Shown here piece by piece: positions 1 to 7,088 of a stretch of DNA of 13,978 nt. Numbering within the stretch: the first letter of the stretch is position 1; the number at the start of each line of letters is the position of its first letter. The notes beneath the pieces were generated by a model. The model was not told the origin of the DNA. It saw only the letters and a program-made list of their open reading frames with translations, and ran no database searches. Both the position numbers and the translations under genes were made by a program. The stretch spans positions 1 to 13,978 of the forward strand of contig SPLB01000026.1 in the NCBI GenBank assembly GCA_004566265.1. The letters are read 5' to 3'. This stretch comes from Paracoccaceae bacterium (lineage in GTDB: Bacteria > Pseudomonadota > Alphaproteobacteria > Rhodobacterales > Rhodobacteraceae).

Positions 1-106
1 CCAATCGCATCACCCCAAAGAGGTAATGCGCCTGATCGCGGTCCAGAGGAACCGATTGCCCTGCCCCCAAGGGGTGTTCTACATACAGTCTGACTTTTGC
101 ACTCAT
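1..106 (-). CDS. rsmE: 16S rRNA (uracil-1498-N3)-methyltransferase, N-terminal fragment cut by window edge
   Basis: Reading the minus strand from the ATG at 106-104 gives 35 uninterrupted codons to the window edge, beginning MSAKVRLYVEHPLGAGQ and continuing through DRDQAHYLFGVMR. This is the start of the N-terminal PUA-like RNA-binding part of RsmE proteins, which typically read R-x-Y-V near the start and then a segment like L-x-x-x-Q-x-H-Y-L-x-x-V-x-R. RsmE methylates N3 of uridine 1498 in helix 44 of 16S rRNA, using S-adenosylmethionine, on assembled 30S subunits. The SAM-binding knot domain lies outside the window. It is divergent from ubiA, with 12 bp between the start codons, an arrangement I recall from roseobacter genomes. 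No clear Shine-Dalgarno sequence precedes the ATG. The identification rests on 35 residues only, but the match to the family's opening is good. Confidence 0.75.
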   Translation of the reverse strand, partial: MSAKVRLYVEHPLGAGQSVPLDRDQAHYLFGVMRL

Positions 107-118
107 GAGAGACTACAT

Positions 119-1081
119 ATGCAAGGCAAGGCCCCAACGCCAGACGGTCAGGTTCAGGATGCGGTAAAAGGCAACTGGGTTGACACACTCGCGCCGGAAT
201 GGACACGCCCCTACCTTCGGCTCAGCCGGGCGGATCGCCCGATCGGCACTTGGTTGCTGTTCCTTCCCTGTCTCTGGGGTTTGCTCCTGGCAATGCTGAA
301 CAGCCAATCAGCCACATGGGGTGATCTGTGGATCGCAGTGGTCTGTGCCGCAGGGTCCTGGCTCATGCGCGGGGCGGGCTGTACGTGGAATGACATTGCC
401 GACCGGGATTTTGACGCAAAAGTTGCACGAACCCGATCGCGCCCTATCCCCGCAGGCCAGGTGACGGTCAAAGGCGCGCTGGCCTGGATGGCACTGCAGG
501 CGCTACTCTCTTTTGGCCTTCTGCTGACTCTGAATGGGCCAGCCATTTCAATGGGCGTTCTGGCGCTGCTGCCGGTGGCGATTTACCCCTTTGCCAAGCG
601 GTTCACATGGTGGCCGCAGGTCTTTCTCGGGGTGGCATTTAACTGGGGCATCCTGCTGGCCTGGGTCGCACACACTGGCAGCCTCGGCTGGCCTGCGGTT
701 GTTCTTTATGCCGCCGGTATGACGTGGACGCTCTTTTATGACACCATCTACGCCCATCAGGACACCGAAGATGATGCGCTGATCGGGGTGAAGTCCACCG
801 CCCGCCTGTTTGGGGCCCGCAGCCCCATGTGGCTGCGCCGCTTTCTTACCGCCACGGTCGCCCTGATGGCGATTGCGATTATTTCGGCCCTGCAGAGCGC
901 AGCATCGGTGCTCGCTCTTGCGCTAGCTTTGGTCGCCCCATGGGCCATGGGCTGGCATATGGTCTGGCAGCTGCGGCGGTTTGATGATGAAGACCCCGAA
1001 AAGCTGCTCGCCGTGTTCCGCTCAAACCGTGACACCGGCCTGATTCCGCTCATTTTCCTGGGCCTGGCAATGTTGACCTGA
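119..1081 (+). CDS. ubiA: 4-hydroxybenzoate octaprenyltransferase (UbiA)
   Basis: This is a membrane prenyltransferase that attaches the polyprenyl tail to 4-hydroxybenzoate, the second committed step of ubiquinone synthesis. From the ATG at 119 the protein has 320 residues, close to the family's usual 290-320, and is strongly hydrophobic with several membrane segments. The first aspartate-rich motif is N91-D-I-A-D95-R-D97-F-D99, followed by the conserved R-T-R-S-R-P-I-P stretch. The second is D208-T-I-Y-A-H-Q-D215. Together they bind Mg2+ and the prenyl diphosphate. The opening R-P-Y-L-R-L-S-R-A-D-R-P-I-G-T-W segment is typical of UbiA. The frame is open back to position 26, but that extension overlaps rsmE in antisense and is not UbiA-like. 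A GAGAG element about 7 nt before the ATG at 119 supports that start. Function assignment is firm; the exact start is slightly less so. Confidence 0.95.
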   Translation: MQGKAPTPDGQVQDAVKGNWVDTLAPEWTRPYLRLSRADRPIGTWLLFLPCLWGLLLAMLNSQSATWGDLWIAVVCAAGSWLMRGAGCTWNDIADRDFDAKVARTRSRPIPAGQVTVKGALAWMALQALLSFGLLLTLNGPAISMGVLALLPVAIYPFAKRFTWWPQVFLGVAFNWGILLAWVAHTGSLGWPAVVLYAAGMTWTLFYDTIYAHQDTEDDALIGVKSTARLFGARSPMWLRRFLTATVALMAIAIISALQSAASVLALALALVAPWAMGWHMVWQLRRFDDEDPEKLLAVFRSNRDTGLIPLIFLGLAMLT

Positions 1082-1089
1082 TTTGCCTG

Positions 1090-1114
1090 GCCCGCGTGAT
1101 TGATCCACGCGGGC
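1090..1114 (+). terminator. Strong hairpin just after ubiA
   Basis: A perfect 9-bp inverted repeat, GCCCGCGTG (1090-1098) and CACGCGGGC (1106-1114), encloses a 7-nt loop and starts 8 nt after the ubiA stop. No T-run follows, so it is not a textbook intrinsic terminator. It could slow or end transcription, protect the ubiA mRNA 3' end, or act as a weak barrier before the OmpA-like gene 50 bp further on. Confidence 0.5.
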
Positions 1115-1164
1115 ACAGGCTGTAAGACCATGGGCGACCAATTGCTTACGGAACTGCCGACCCA

Positions 1165-3015
1165 ATGCGCCTGTCTTCGATTCTGATCTTTGCCACCACC
1201 TTTGCCAGCGCGGCAGGGCTGAGCTTGATCGTCGCAGGCTTTGCAGCCACGGCCCTGGAACAAGGCTCTGAAATCGCCGTGCGCCGCGCCCTGGACACAA
1301 ATGGGTTCAGCTGGACCGAAGTGGCGGCAGACGGCTTGCAGGTCGAACTTTCAGGCCAAGCCCCGGATGAGGCCGATCGTTTTGCCGCCATCTCGCTGGT
1401 GGGCGGCGTTGTTGACGCAGCTCGTGTGATCGACAAAATGGAGGTCAAACCCTCCGACGGGATTGCGCCGCCGCGCTTTTCCACAGAAATCCTGCGCAAT
1501 GACGCGGGCATTTCGATCATTGGCCTCATTCCGGAAAGCAGCAATCACACACGGATTTTGAACAGTCTTCAGGACCTGAACGAGGAGCTGTCCGTCACCG
1601 ACTTTCTGGAAACCGCGGCCCACCGGGCCCCCGACGACTGGAATGCCGCACTGACCTTCGCGCTTGAGGCACTGGCTCTTTTGCCGCGCTCAAAAATCTC
1701 GGTTCAGGCCGGGATGGTGGAAATCATCGCGATTTCGGACAGCCCCGAGGCCAAAGCTGTTCTGGAACAACAGTTGAGCCGCATGCTCCCGGCCAATGTG
1801 AAGGGACAAATCGAAATTGCTGCACCGCGCCCGGTGATCTCTCCGTTCATTCTGCGCTATGTGCTGGATGAAAACGGAGGACGTTTTGATGCCTGCTCTG
1901 CCGAAAGCGCGCAGGCCCGAGTGACCATTTTGCGCGCAGCCCAAGAGGCGGGCCTACGGGCGACAGCCGAATGCTTAATCGGCCTTGGCGTCCCATCCGT
2001 GAATTGGGCACAGGCCGCTATACAGGCCATTCACAGCCTGTCCATGATCGGACAGGGCTCTGTCACTTTGTCGAATACGGATGTCACGTTAGTAGCCGCC
2101 ATGGGCACCGAAGAGGCGCTGTTCGAACGCGTCGCAGGCGAACTGGAACAGGCCCTGCCCAGCGTGTTTGCGCTGCATGCGGTGCTCCCAAAACCGGAAG
2201 AAGACAAAAATTCGGACGCACAGGAATTCACCGCCACGCTCAGTCCCGAAGGACAGGTGCAGATGCGGGGACGCCTTGCAGATGACCTTCAGGGACAAAC
2301 CGCCCAAAGCTATGCCCGCGCCCGGTTTGGAAGTCAGAACGTGCATCTTGCCACCCGCAATGTGGACGATCTGCCAGAGGATTGGGCGCTGCGGGTGTTG
2401 GCCGGCCTTGAGGCGCTTTCGCATCTGCAACGCGGCATCGTCACAGTGGGCGCGGACACAATTGCTCTGCGTGGGATGAGCTATGATGAAGACGCTTCGG
2501 CCCAAGTGTCCCGCATGCTGTCGGACAAACTGGGGGAAGCAGAGAACTACCAGCTCAATATCACATACGAGGCGCCACCCGCTTCGCCGGAACAACTTAT
2601 GGCCCCAGCCCTCTGCGAGGCAGAGCTGGCCGCCGTGCAGCGGGTTGAAAAGATCGCGTTTGAGCCTGGCTCCGCAACCGTAGCCGACGGCAGTCAGCGC
2701 GTGCTGGACAAGATTGCCGCCGTTCTCGAACAATGCGGCGAGCTGCCCCTCGAAATTCAAGGACACACCGACAGCCAGGGCCGTGAGACCATGAACCTGA
2801 ACCTCAGCCAGGCACGGGCGCAGTCGGTGCTGAACGCGCTTGCTGCACGCCGCCTGCTGACCGGCACCTTCAGCGCCAAAGGCTATGGTGAGGCAGAGCC
2901 CATTGCCGACAATGGCAGCGAAGAAGGCCGCGAGGCCAATCGGCGGATTGAGTTCCGCCTGTTCAAGGAAAAAAGCACAAGCGCCGAGGCGCAGGAAGGG
3001 AACGCAGGCGAATGA
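1165..3015 (+). CDS. OmpA-family envelope protein with three internal BON-like repeats
   Basis: The protein has 616 residues. Residues 5-31 are hydrophobic and form a signal peptide or signal anchor, so the rest should be periplasmic. Residues 33-95 look like one BON-type domain. Three related units then follow (about 105-223, 227-344 and 354-473). Each has a conserved Trp (W159, W281, W407), then an A-L-x-x-L segment, a strand ending in a short turn, and an A-x-x-x-x-x-L-x-x-x-L helix. The C-terminal 495-600 is an OmpA-like peptidoglycan-binding domain, with F499-E-P-G-S, G533-H-T-D536, N546-L-S-Q-A-R551 and N592-R-R-I-E-F. Cysteines at 244/270 and 484/524 could form periplasmic disulfides. 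The domain plan recalls mycobacterial ArfA (BON plus OmpA), though the protein is much longer. It probably tethers an envelope structure to the cell wall; its exact job is unknown. The start has only a weak ribosome-binding site, but the signal sequence begins there. Confidence 0.88.
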   Translation: MRLSSILIFATTFASAAGLSLIVAGFAATALEQGSEIAVRRALDTNGFSWTEVAADGLQVELSGQAPDEADRFAAISLVGGVVDAARVIDKMEVKPSDGIAPPRFSTEILRNDAGISIIGLIPESSNHTRILNSLQDLNEELSVTDFLETAAHRAPDDWNAALTFALEALALLPRSKISVQAGMVEIIAISDSPEAKAVLEQQLSRMLPANVKGQIEIAAPRPVISPFILRYVLDENGGRFDACSAESAQARVTILRAAQEAGLRATAECLIGLGVPSVNWAQAAIQAIHSLSMIGQGSVTLSNTDVTLVAAMGTEEALFERVAGELEQALPSVFALHAVLPKPEEDKNSDAQEFTATLSPEGQVQMRGRLADDLQGQTAQSYARARFGSQNVHLATRNVDDLPEDWALRVLAGLEALSHLQRGIVTVGADTIALRGMSYDEDASAQVSRMLSDKLGEAENYQLNITYEAPPASPEQLMAPALCEAELAAVQRVEKIAFEPGSATVADGSQRVLDKIAAVLEQCGELPLEIQGHTDSQGRETMNLNLSQARAQSVLNALAARRLLTGTFSAKGYGEAEPIADNGSEEGREANRRIEFRLFKEKSTSAEAQEGNAGE

Positions 3016-3329
3016 ACAGAACCGAGTTCATCCTGACCACAGCTATTATTTTATTTGTGGCTTTTGCACTGGGATGGTTTGCAAACTGGCTGGTCCATCG
3101 CTTTACCCGCGTTCGCCAAAGCGACGTGGCGGATCTGGACCGGATGAGCCAAGAGCTCCACGAGGCGGAAGAGACCCGCGACCAGGCCATCACCTATCTG
3201 CAACAACGCGAAGCAGAGCTCAGCAATCAAATCGCCCAAACAGAGGCTGAACTGCGCGCAGCAATGGACGGTCTGCGCGATGCCCGACAGGAAAACGACG
3301 CCCTGCGCAACCAAGTGAACGGCGGCTAA
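3012..3329 (+). CDS. Small membrane-anchored coiled-coil protein, function unknown
   Basis: The start codon overlaps the stop of the OmpA-like gene as ATGA (3012-3015), which implies translational coupling. The 105-residue product has one membrane segment at about residues 7-28. A basic stretch (H-R-F-T-R-V-R) follows, which by the positive-inside rule predicts a cytoplasmic C-terminal part. Residues about 38-102 are rich in E, Q, R, L and A with heptad-like spacing, so a long coiled coil is expected. I cannot assign it to a named family with confidence. Its coupling to a peptidoglycan-binding OmpA-like protein suggests that the two work in the same envelope structure, one on each side of the inner membrane. 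That link is inference from gene order. It could also be an independent membrane scaffold. Confidence 0.8.
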   Translation: MNRTEFILTTAIILFVAFALGWFANWLVHRFTRVRQSDVADLDRMSQELHEAEETRDQAITYLQQREAELSNQIAQTEAELRAAMDGLRDARQENDALRNQVNGG

Positions 3330-3337
3330 CCCCGCCG
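3320..3337. terminator. Possible shared hairpin between convergent genes
   Basis: CGGCGG (3320-3325) and CCGCCG (3332-3337) can pair around a 6-nt loop. They overlap the stop codon of the coiled-coil gene and lie 18 bp before the convergent end of moaE. The stem is short and no T-run follows on either strand, so a terminator role is only possible. Confidence 0.25.
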
Positions 3338-3354
3338 AGCGCAACCGCATCTAC

Positions 3355-3801
3355 CTACCAGCGGTTCAATGCCTCTTCGTCTTCATCTTTGGCCGAGACC
3401 CATTTGGCACGCCCATCCTCTAGGATCTCTTTCTTCCAGAATGGCGCGCGGGATTTCAGGTAGTCCATCAAATATTCCGCCGCTTCAAAGGCAGCCATAC
3501 GGTGACGGGCCGCCGTGGCGACCATCATGATCTGATCGCCGGGCACCAGACGCCCATGGCGATGGATCACCAGGGCATCGGTCAGCGACCAGCGCGCCAC
3601 GGCCTCGGTCGCGATCTTCTCCAGCGCTTTTTCGGTCATACCGGGATAGTGTTCAATTTCCATCATCGCCATGGCGCCAGTGTCTGCTTCGCGCACCACT
3701 CCGGAAAAAGTCACCACCGCCCCCGCGCCTTTGGCCGCATCTGAAAACGCCTGAGCCTCTGCTCCAAAATCAAAAGAGGCGTCCTGAACGACGATCTTCA
3801 T
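3355..3801 (-). CDS. moaE: Molybdopterin synthase catalytic (large) subunit MoaE
   Basis: MoaE pairs with MoaD to insert two sulfurs into cyclic pyranopterin monophosphate, making molybdopterin for the molybdenum cofactor in the cytoplasm. From the ATG at 3801 it has 148 residues, almost the length of E. coli MoaE. Visible family motifs are the M-E-I-E-H-Y-P-G-M segment (47-55), H-R-H-G-R-L-x-P-G-D (80-89) and the C-terminal L-K116-S-R-A-P-F-W-K123-K-E. K116 and K123 occupy the positions of the catalytic lysines 119 and 126 of the E. coli enzyme. A GTG at 3813 would add four residues and overlap moaD by 8 nt. I prefer the ATG because homologues usually begin near M-K-I-V-V-Q-D, and it lies 4 nt after the moaD stop. 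It is the last gene of the uvrC-pgsA-moaD-moaE run. Confidence 0.93.
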   Translation of the reverse strand: MKIVVQDASFDFGAEAQAFSDAAKGAGAVVTFSGVVREADTGAMAMMEIEHYPGMTEKALEKIATEAVARWSLTDALVIHRHGRLVPGDQIMMVATAARHRMAAFEAAEYLMDYLKSRAPFWKKEILEDGRAKWVSAKDEDEEALNRW

Positions 3802-3805
3802 CGGC

Positions 3806-4051
3806 TCAGCCACCGGTCATCGGTGGGAAAAACGCCACTTCACGAACGCCTTCTAACGGGGCGTCAAAGTCGCTGAGCTCCTGATCCAGCGCCACGCGCA
3901 GGGCCGACAGATCAGAAAACGCGGCTTCATACCGCTCTTCGCGGGATTTCAATTCTGCGACCAGGTCCGCCACAGTGGAGGCAGAGGTTTCGATCTTTTC
4001 CTTTGGCACACCAATGCGTTCGCGCACCCAGGCGAAATACATCACATCCAT
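3806..4051 (-). CDS. moaD: Molybdopterin synthase sulfur-carrier (small) subunit MoaD
   Basis: This is a ubiquitin-fold sulfur carrier of 81 residues, the normal size for MoaD. The key sign is the C-terminal P-M-T-G80-G81: the terminal Gly-Gly is adenylated by MoeB and then carries the thiocarboxylate used by MoaE. The opening M-Y-F-A-W-V-R-E-R-I-G is characteristic of alphaproteobacterial MoaD. The ATG (4051-4049) shares one base with the pgsA stop codon as TAATG, and moaE starts 4 nt after the moaD stop, so the three genes should be cotranscribed and coupled. A second in-frame ATG three codons in (M4) is an alternative start and does not affect the fold. Confidence 0.93.
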   Translation of the reverse strand: MDVMYFAWVRERIGVPKEKIETSASTVADLVAELKSREERYEAAFSDLSALRVALDQELSDFDAPLEGVREVAFFPPMTGG

Positions 4052-4722
4052 TACGTCGTCTCCTGCAGGTGCGGCAGAGCCTTTTTCAGGTAGTCAGCGC
4101 CGGTAATCAACGTCAGGGCCGCTGCAATCCACAAAAGCACAAGCCCCGCCGTGCCCGCCCAGATCGTTCCCTGCAAGAAGAATCGCAAACCGACCATATC
4201 GTCTTCTGTGCCGGACAGGATCGCCTCAATAATCGCGGGGTCCATGCCAAGGCTGCCGACCACCAGATGATGTTCAAAAATGCCCTGCGCAAACAGGGTG
4301 GCAATGGCCACCATCTGGGCAGTGGTTTTCCATTTCGCAAGCTTGGTAACCTTCAACGTACCCGCCGTATCGCCAAGGAATTCGCGCAGGCCGGACACAA
4401 AGACCTCGCGAAACAGAATCAATGCCGCAGGCAGCGCCAGCCAATAGCTCCAATCTGGACCTGAAAAGCCCACAAGGATCATGAGGGCAATAACCACCAT
4501 GGCCTTATCCGCAATCGGGTCCAGCATAGCGCCGATTTTGGTCTGCTGCTTCCAGGCGCGCGCCAGATATCCATCAAACCAATCGGTCACCGAAGCCCCG
4601 ATGAACAGGACAAGAGCCGCCCAATCCGCATAGGGCCGCGACAGGGCAAGAAACACCAATGCGAGCGCAGGCGCAGCCAGCAGGCGTAAGAGGGTTAAGA
4701 TATTTGGTATGTTCCAGATCAT
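4051..4722 (-). CDS. pgsA: CDP-diacylglycerol-glycerol-3-phosphate 3-phosphatidyltransferase
   Basis: PgsA is an inner-membrane enzyme that joins CDP-diacylglycerol and glycerol 3-phosphate to give phosphatidylglycerophosphate, the precursor of phosphatidylglycerol and cardiolipin. The 223-residue product has the CDP-alcohol phosphotransferase signature D47-W-F-D50-G51-Y-L-A54-R55, then eight residues, then G64-A-M-L-D68-P-I-A-D72. These aspartates bind the metal and the CDP moiety. The N-terminal W-N-I-P-N-I-L-T-L-L-R is the usual opening of PgsA, and several hydrophobic helices follow. The frame runs open to 4848, but the extra 42 residues are not PgsA-like, so I start at the ATG 4722-4720. 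It is separated from uvrC by 152 bp and overlaps moaD by one base. Confidence 0.95.
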   Translation of the reverse strand: MIWNIPNILTLLRLLAAPALALVFLALSRPYADWAALVLFIGASVTDWFDGYLARAWKQQTKIGAMLDPIADKAMVVIALMILVGFSGPDWSYWLALPAALILFREVFVSGLREFLGDTAGTLKVTKLAKWKTTAQMVAIATLFAQGIFEHHLVVGSLGMDPAIIEAILSGTEDDMVGLRFFLQGTIWAGTAGLVLLWIAAALTLITGADYLKKALPHLQETT

Positions 4723-4851
4723 GCGGATATACCTAACGCCTGATCGCAGGCGCGAAAAGGGAAGAGCGCACAGGAGGCGCGTTTCTTTTCCAGCGACCTC
4801 AGACCAAGGCTTGATGAGCAACCAAAGGGGCGACTTGGTCCAACGCATTTT

Positions 4852-4866
4852 CCCGCCTGCTGCGGG
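4852..4866. terminator. Small hairpin between uvrC and pgsA
   Basis: CCCGC (4852-4856) and GCGGG (4862-4866) form a 5-bp stem 8 bp beyond the uvrC stop. There is no T-run in the uvrC direction. It is the only structure I see in the 152-bp uvrC-pgsA gap, and it may do nothing or only weakly attenuate read-through into pgsA. Confidence 0.2.
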
Positions 4867-4874
4867 CCTGAGGC

Positions 4875-6761
4875 TCAGCTGTCTTGGAAGTAGTTGTAAA
4901 TCTTTTCGGCCAGCGCCGCAGAAATGCCATCTACCGCCTTTAAATCGGCGAGGTTGGCGCGGCTGACCGCCTTGGCGCTGCCGAAATGGGTCAGCAGGGC
5001 TTTCTTGCGGCTGGCGCCGCCACCTGCAATATCATCCAACGGGTTTGCGGCCATTGATTTTGCCCGTTTCGCGCGATGTGTGCCAATGGCAAACCTGTGT
5101 GCTTCATCCCGCATGCGCTGGATAAAATACAGAACCGGATCATTGCGCTGCAGGGCAAAGGCCCGTTCACCAGGGCGATAGAACTCCTCTTTACCGTGGT
5201 CACGATCTACCCCCTTGGCCACACCAACCATGGGAATATCCTGCACACCATGCTCTTCCATGATTTCGGCCACGGCTGAGACCTGCCCCGCACCACCGTC
5301 GATGAGCAACAGATCCGGCCACAGGCCTTTGTCACGGTCGGGGTCCTCTTTCAGCAAGCGGGAAAAGCGGCGGTTCAGAACCTCTTTCATCATCCCGAAG
5401 TCATCGCCCGGCACCAGATCATCGCCCTTGATATTGAACTTACGATAAGCGTTTTTCATGAAGCCCTCGGCTCCCATGACAATCATCCCACCCACTGCGT
5501 TTGTGCCCTGAATATGCGAGTTGTCATAGACCTCGATTCGCTGCGGTGGGCCCTCAAGACCAAAGGCATCGGCAATGCCACGCAGCAGTTTCGTTTGTGT
5601 CGCGCTTTCGGCCATGCGCCGGGCAAGGCTTTCGCGGGCATTGCGCACGGCGCTGGCCACCAGCTCGGTCTTTTCACCCCGCTGAGGCACAAGGATTTCC
5701 ACCTTGCGACCAACCTTTTCGCCCAAGGCCTCGGCCATGACCTCTTGGTCTTCGATGTCGTCAGACAGAATCAACTGACGCGGCGGTTCCTTGGTGGAAT
5801 AGAACTGCCCCAAAAACGCCCCCATCACCTCGGCAGGGCTCATGTCTTCGGCGACACGCGGATAGAAGTCCTGATTGCCCCAGTTCTGGTTCGCACGGAT
5901 AAAGAACACCTGCACACAGGCCTGACCGCTTTCCATGTGAAGGCCAATAATATCCGCCTCTGCCACGCCGCGCGGGTTGATGCCCTGGCTGGTCTGCACC
6001 TGCGTCAGCGCTTTAATCCGGTCGCGCAGGGCGGCGGCACGTTCGAACTCCATCGCGGCAGAGGCCGCCATCATCTGCTCGGCCAGTTCTTCCTGGATTT
6101 TGGTCGACCGGCCTGACAGGAACCGCTCTGCATCCCGCACGCTTTCTGCATAGCCATCCCGCGAGATCAGATCCACACAGGGGCCCGAGCAGCGCTTGAT
6201 CTGATATTGCAAACAGGGGCGCGTGCGCGCCTCGAACTGGGCATCCGTACAATTGCGCAGCAAAAAGGCCTTCTGCAACTGATTGAGCGTTCGGTTCACC
6301 GCCCCCGCGCTGGCAAATGGGCCAAAATAGCTGCCTTTTTCTTTGCGCGCGCCGCGGTGCTTTTTGATCTGTGGAAACGCATGGTTTTTGCCGACCAAAA
6401 TATTGGGGAAGCTCTTATCATCACGCAACAGCACATTGTACTTGGGCTTAAGCTGTTTGATGAGGTTCTGTTCCAAAAGCAGCGCCTCGGTTTCCGTACG
6501 TGTGGTCAAAAACATCATAGACGCGGTCTGGGAGATCATTTTCTCGATCCGCGCGCTGTGACCCGGACGCGAATAATTGGACACCCGCGCGCGCAGATTG
6601 CGAGCCTTACCGACGTAAAGCACCCTGCTCTCTTCATCGAGCATCCGGTACACACCCGGCGCTGTCTCCAGATTTTTCAGGTAATCCTGAATCACGGCAT
6701 AGCCGCGCAGGCCACTGTGTTCGGTCATTTCGCCAGCGGGTGTGTCAGTCGGATCGCTCAT
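4875..6761 (-). CDS. uvrC: Excinuclease ABC subunit C (UvrC)
   Basis: UvrC cuts the damaged DNA strand on both sides of a lesion once UvrA and UvrB have located it. From the ATG at 6761 the protein has 628 residues, standard for the family. The GIY-YIG nuclease domain (about 33-112) shows G36-V-Y and L48-Y-V-G51. Four cysteines (171, 183, 191, 195) match the cluster-binding cysteines of E. coli UvrC. The UVR helix pair that contacts UvrB is at about 219-254. The RNase H-like second nuclease shows D413 (V-Y-D-N-S-H), D488 (L-I-D-G-G) and H555 (D-E-A-H-R-F). Helix-hairpin-helix motifs lie at about 580-625. The frame is open to 6800, but an AGG element 5-8 nt upstream favours 6761. No alphaproteobacterial LexA site (GTTC-N7-GTTC type) was seen upstream. 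Confidence 0.97.
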   Translation of the reverse strand: MSDPTDTPAGEMTEHSGLRGYAVIQDYLKNLETAPGVYRMLDEESRVLYVGKARNLRARVSNYSRPGHSARIEKMISQTASMMFLTTRTETEALLLEQNLIKQLKPKYNVLLRDDKSFPNILVGKNHAFPQIKKHRGARKEKGSYFGPFASAGAVNRTLNQLQKAFLLRNCTDAQFEARTRPCLQYQIKRCSGPCVDLISRDGYAESVRDAERFLSGRSTKIQEELAEQMMAASAAMEFERAAALRDRIKALTQVQTSQGINPRGVAEADIIGLHMESGQACVQVFFIRANQNWGNQDFYPRVAEDMSPAEVMGAFLGQFYSTKEPPRQLILSDDIEDQEVMAEALGEKVGRKVEILVPQRGEKTELVASAVRNARESLARRMAESATQTKLLRGIADAFGLEGPPQRIEVYDNSHIQGTNAVGGMIVMGAEGFMKNAYRKFNIKGDDLVPGDDFGMMKEVLNRRFSRLLKEDPDRDKGLWPDLLLIDGGAGQVSAVAEIMEEHGVQDIPMVGVAKGVDRDHGKEEFYRPGERAFALQRNDPVLYFIQRMRDEAHRFAIGTHRAKRAKSMAANPLDDIAGGGASRKKALLTHFGSAKAVSRANLADLKAVDGISAALAEKIYNYFQDS

Positions 6762-6791
6762 TTGACCTACATATGATTCCCTTGTCGGCGC

Positions 6792-6815
6792 TGCAATCAT
6801 TCGATCACGATTGCA
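6792..6815. promoter_or_regulatory. 7-bp inverted repeat upstream of uvrC
   Basis: TGCAATC (6792-6798) and GATTGCA (6809-6815) are exact inverted copies separated by 10 bp, so their centres lie 17 bp apart, about one and a half helical turns. The repeat sits 31-54 bp upstream of the uvrC start codon, where a promoter or operator is expected. It could be an operator or a leader hairpin. No regulator can be named from it. Confidence 0.35.
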
Positions 6816-6838
6816 AGCTTGGATACATCCACGAAACC

Positions 6839-6847
6839 TGTGGATAA
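6839..6847 (-). promoter_or_regulatory. Exact DnaA-box sequence (TTATCCACA) upstream of uvrC
   Basis: The plus strand reads TGTGGATAA, whose complement is TTATCCACA, the strong E. coli-type DnaA-binding consensus. It lies 78 bp upstream of uvrC, next to an A+T-rich tract. I found no second match in this gap, so it may be a chance occurrence or a single DnaA-binding regulatory site rather than part of an origin. Confidence 0.35.
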
Positions 6848-6900
6848 GTACGGTGATATCTTTGGGCTATCTGTACATTTCCCTTGTTTTGGCGGTGAAA

Positions 6901-7020
6901 AATTGAGTTGCCTAAAAAATAGGCATAAAATTAAGGTATTGTTTTCAAACAAAACTTTTTGCGCAATTTACCAAGTTATTGAAACGTAAGGATTTTCGTA
7001 ACATTTTAGTAACCACTTTA
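6901..7020. other. Very A+T-rich non-coding tract with small hairpins
   Basis: By hand count 33 of these 120 bases are G or C (about 28%), against a clearly GC-rich background in the flanking genes. It contains the hairpin TGCCTA-N5-TAGGCA (6909-6925) and a weak stem GTTTT-N5-AAAAC (6941-6955) followed by TTTTT (6956-6960). The second resembles a feeble plus-strand terminator. The elements CGTAA, CGTAA and AGTAA recur at 6985-7012. No open reading frame of note is present. It could be promoter or UP-element DNA, a binding platform for a nucleoid protein, or DNA brought in with the neighbouring transposase remnant. Confidence 0.5.
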
Positions 7021-7088
7021 TTACGCTTGTATAAGTTCGCGCCCATGCATGAGAAACGAGCACCAGAACCGCATTGCACTGGACTTAT

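Noticed and set aside
26..118. N-terminal extension of UbiA from an ATG at 26
   Set aside because: It lies antisense to the recognisable rsmE start, does not resemble UbiA, and the ATG at 119 has a plausible ribosome-binding site.
1477..1486. Second DnaA-box-like TTTTCCACA
   Set aside because: It lies inside the coding sequence of the OmpA-like protein and is far from the other box; most likely chance.
2089..2766. 225-codon open frame on the minus strand inside the OmpA-like gene
   Set aside because: No domain, low-complexity composition and full overlap with a well-supported plus-strand gene; it is a shadow frame.
6762..7040. Replication origin (A+T-rich tract with a DnaA box, and hemE in the same window, recalling the hemE-linked origin of Caulobacter)
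   Set aside because: Only one DnaA-box match was found, hemE lies about 5 kb away, and no other origin-linked genes are present. The evidence is too thin to call an origin.
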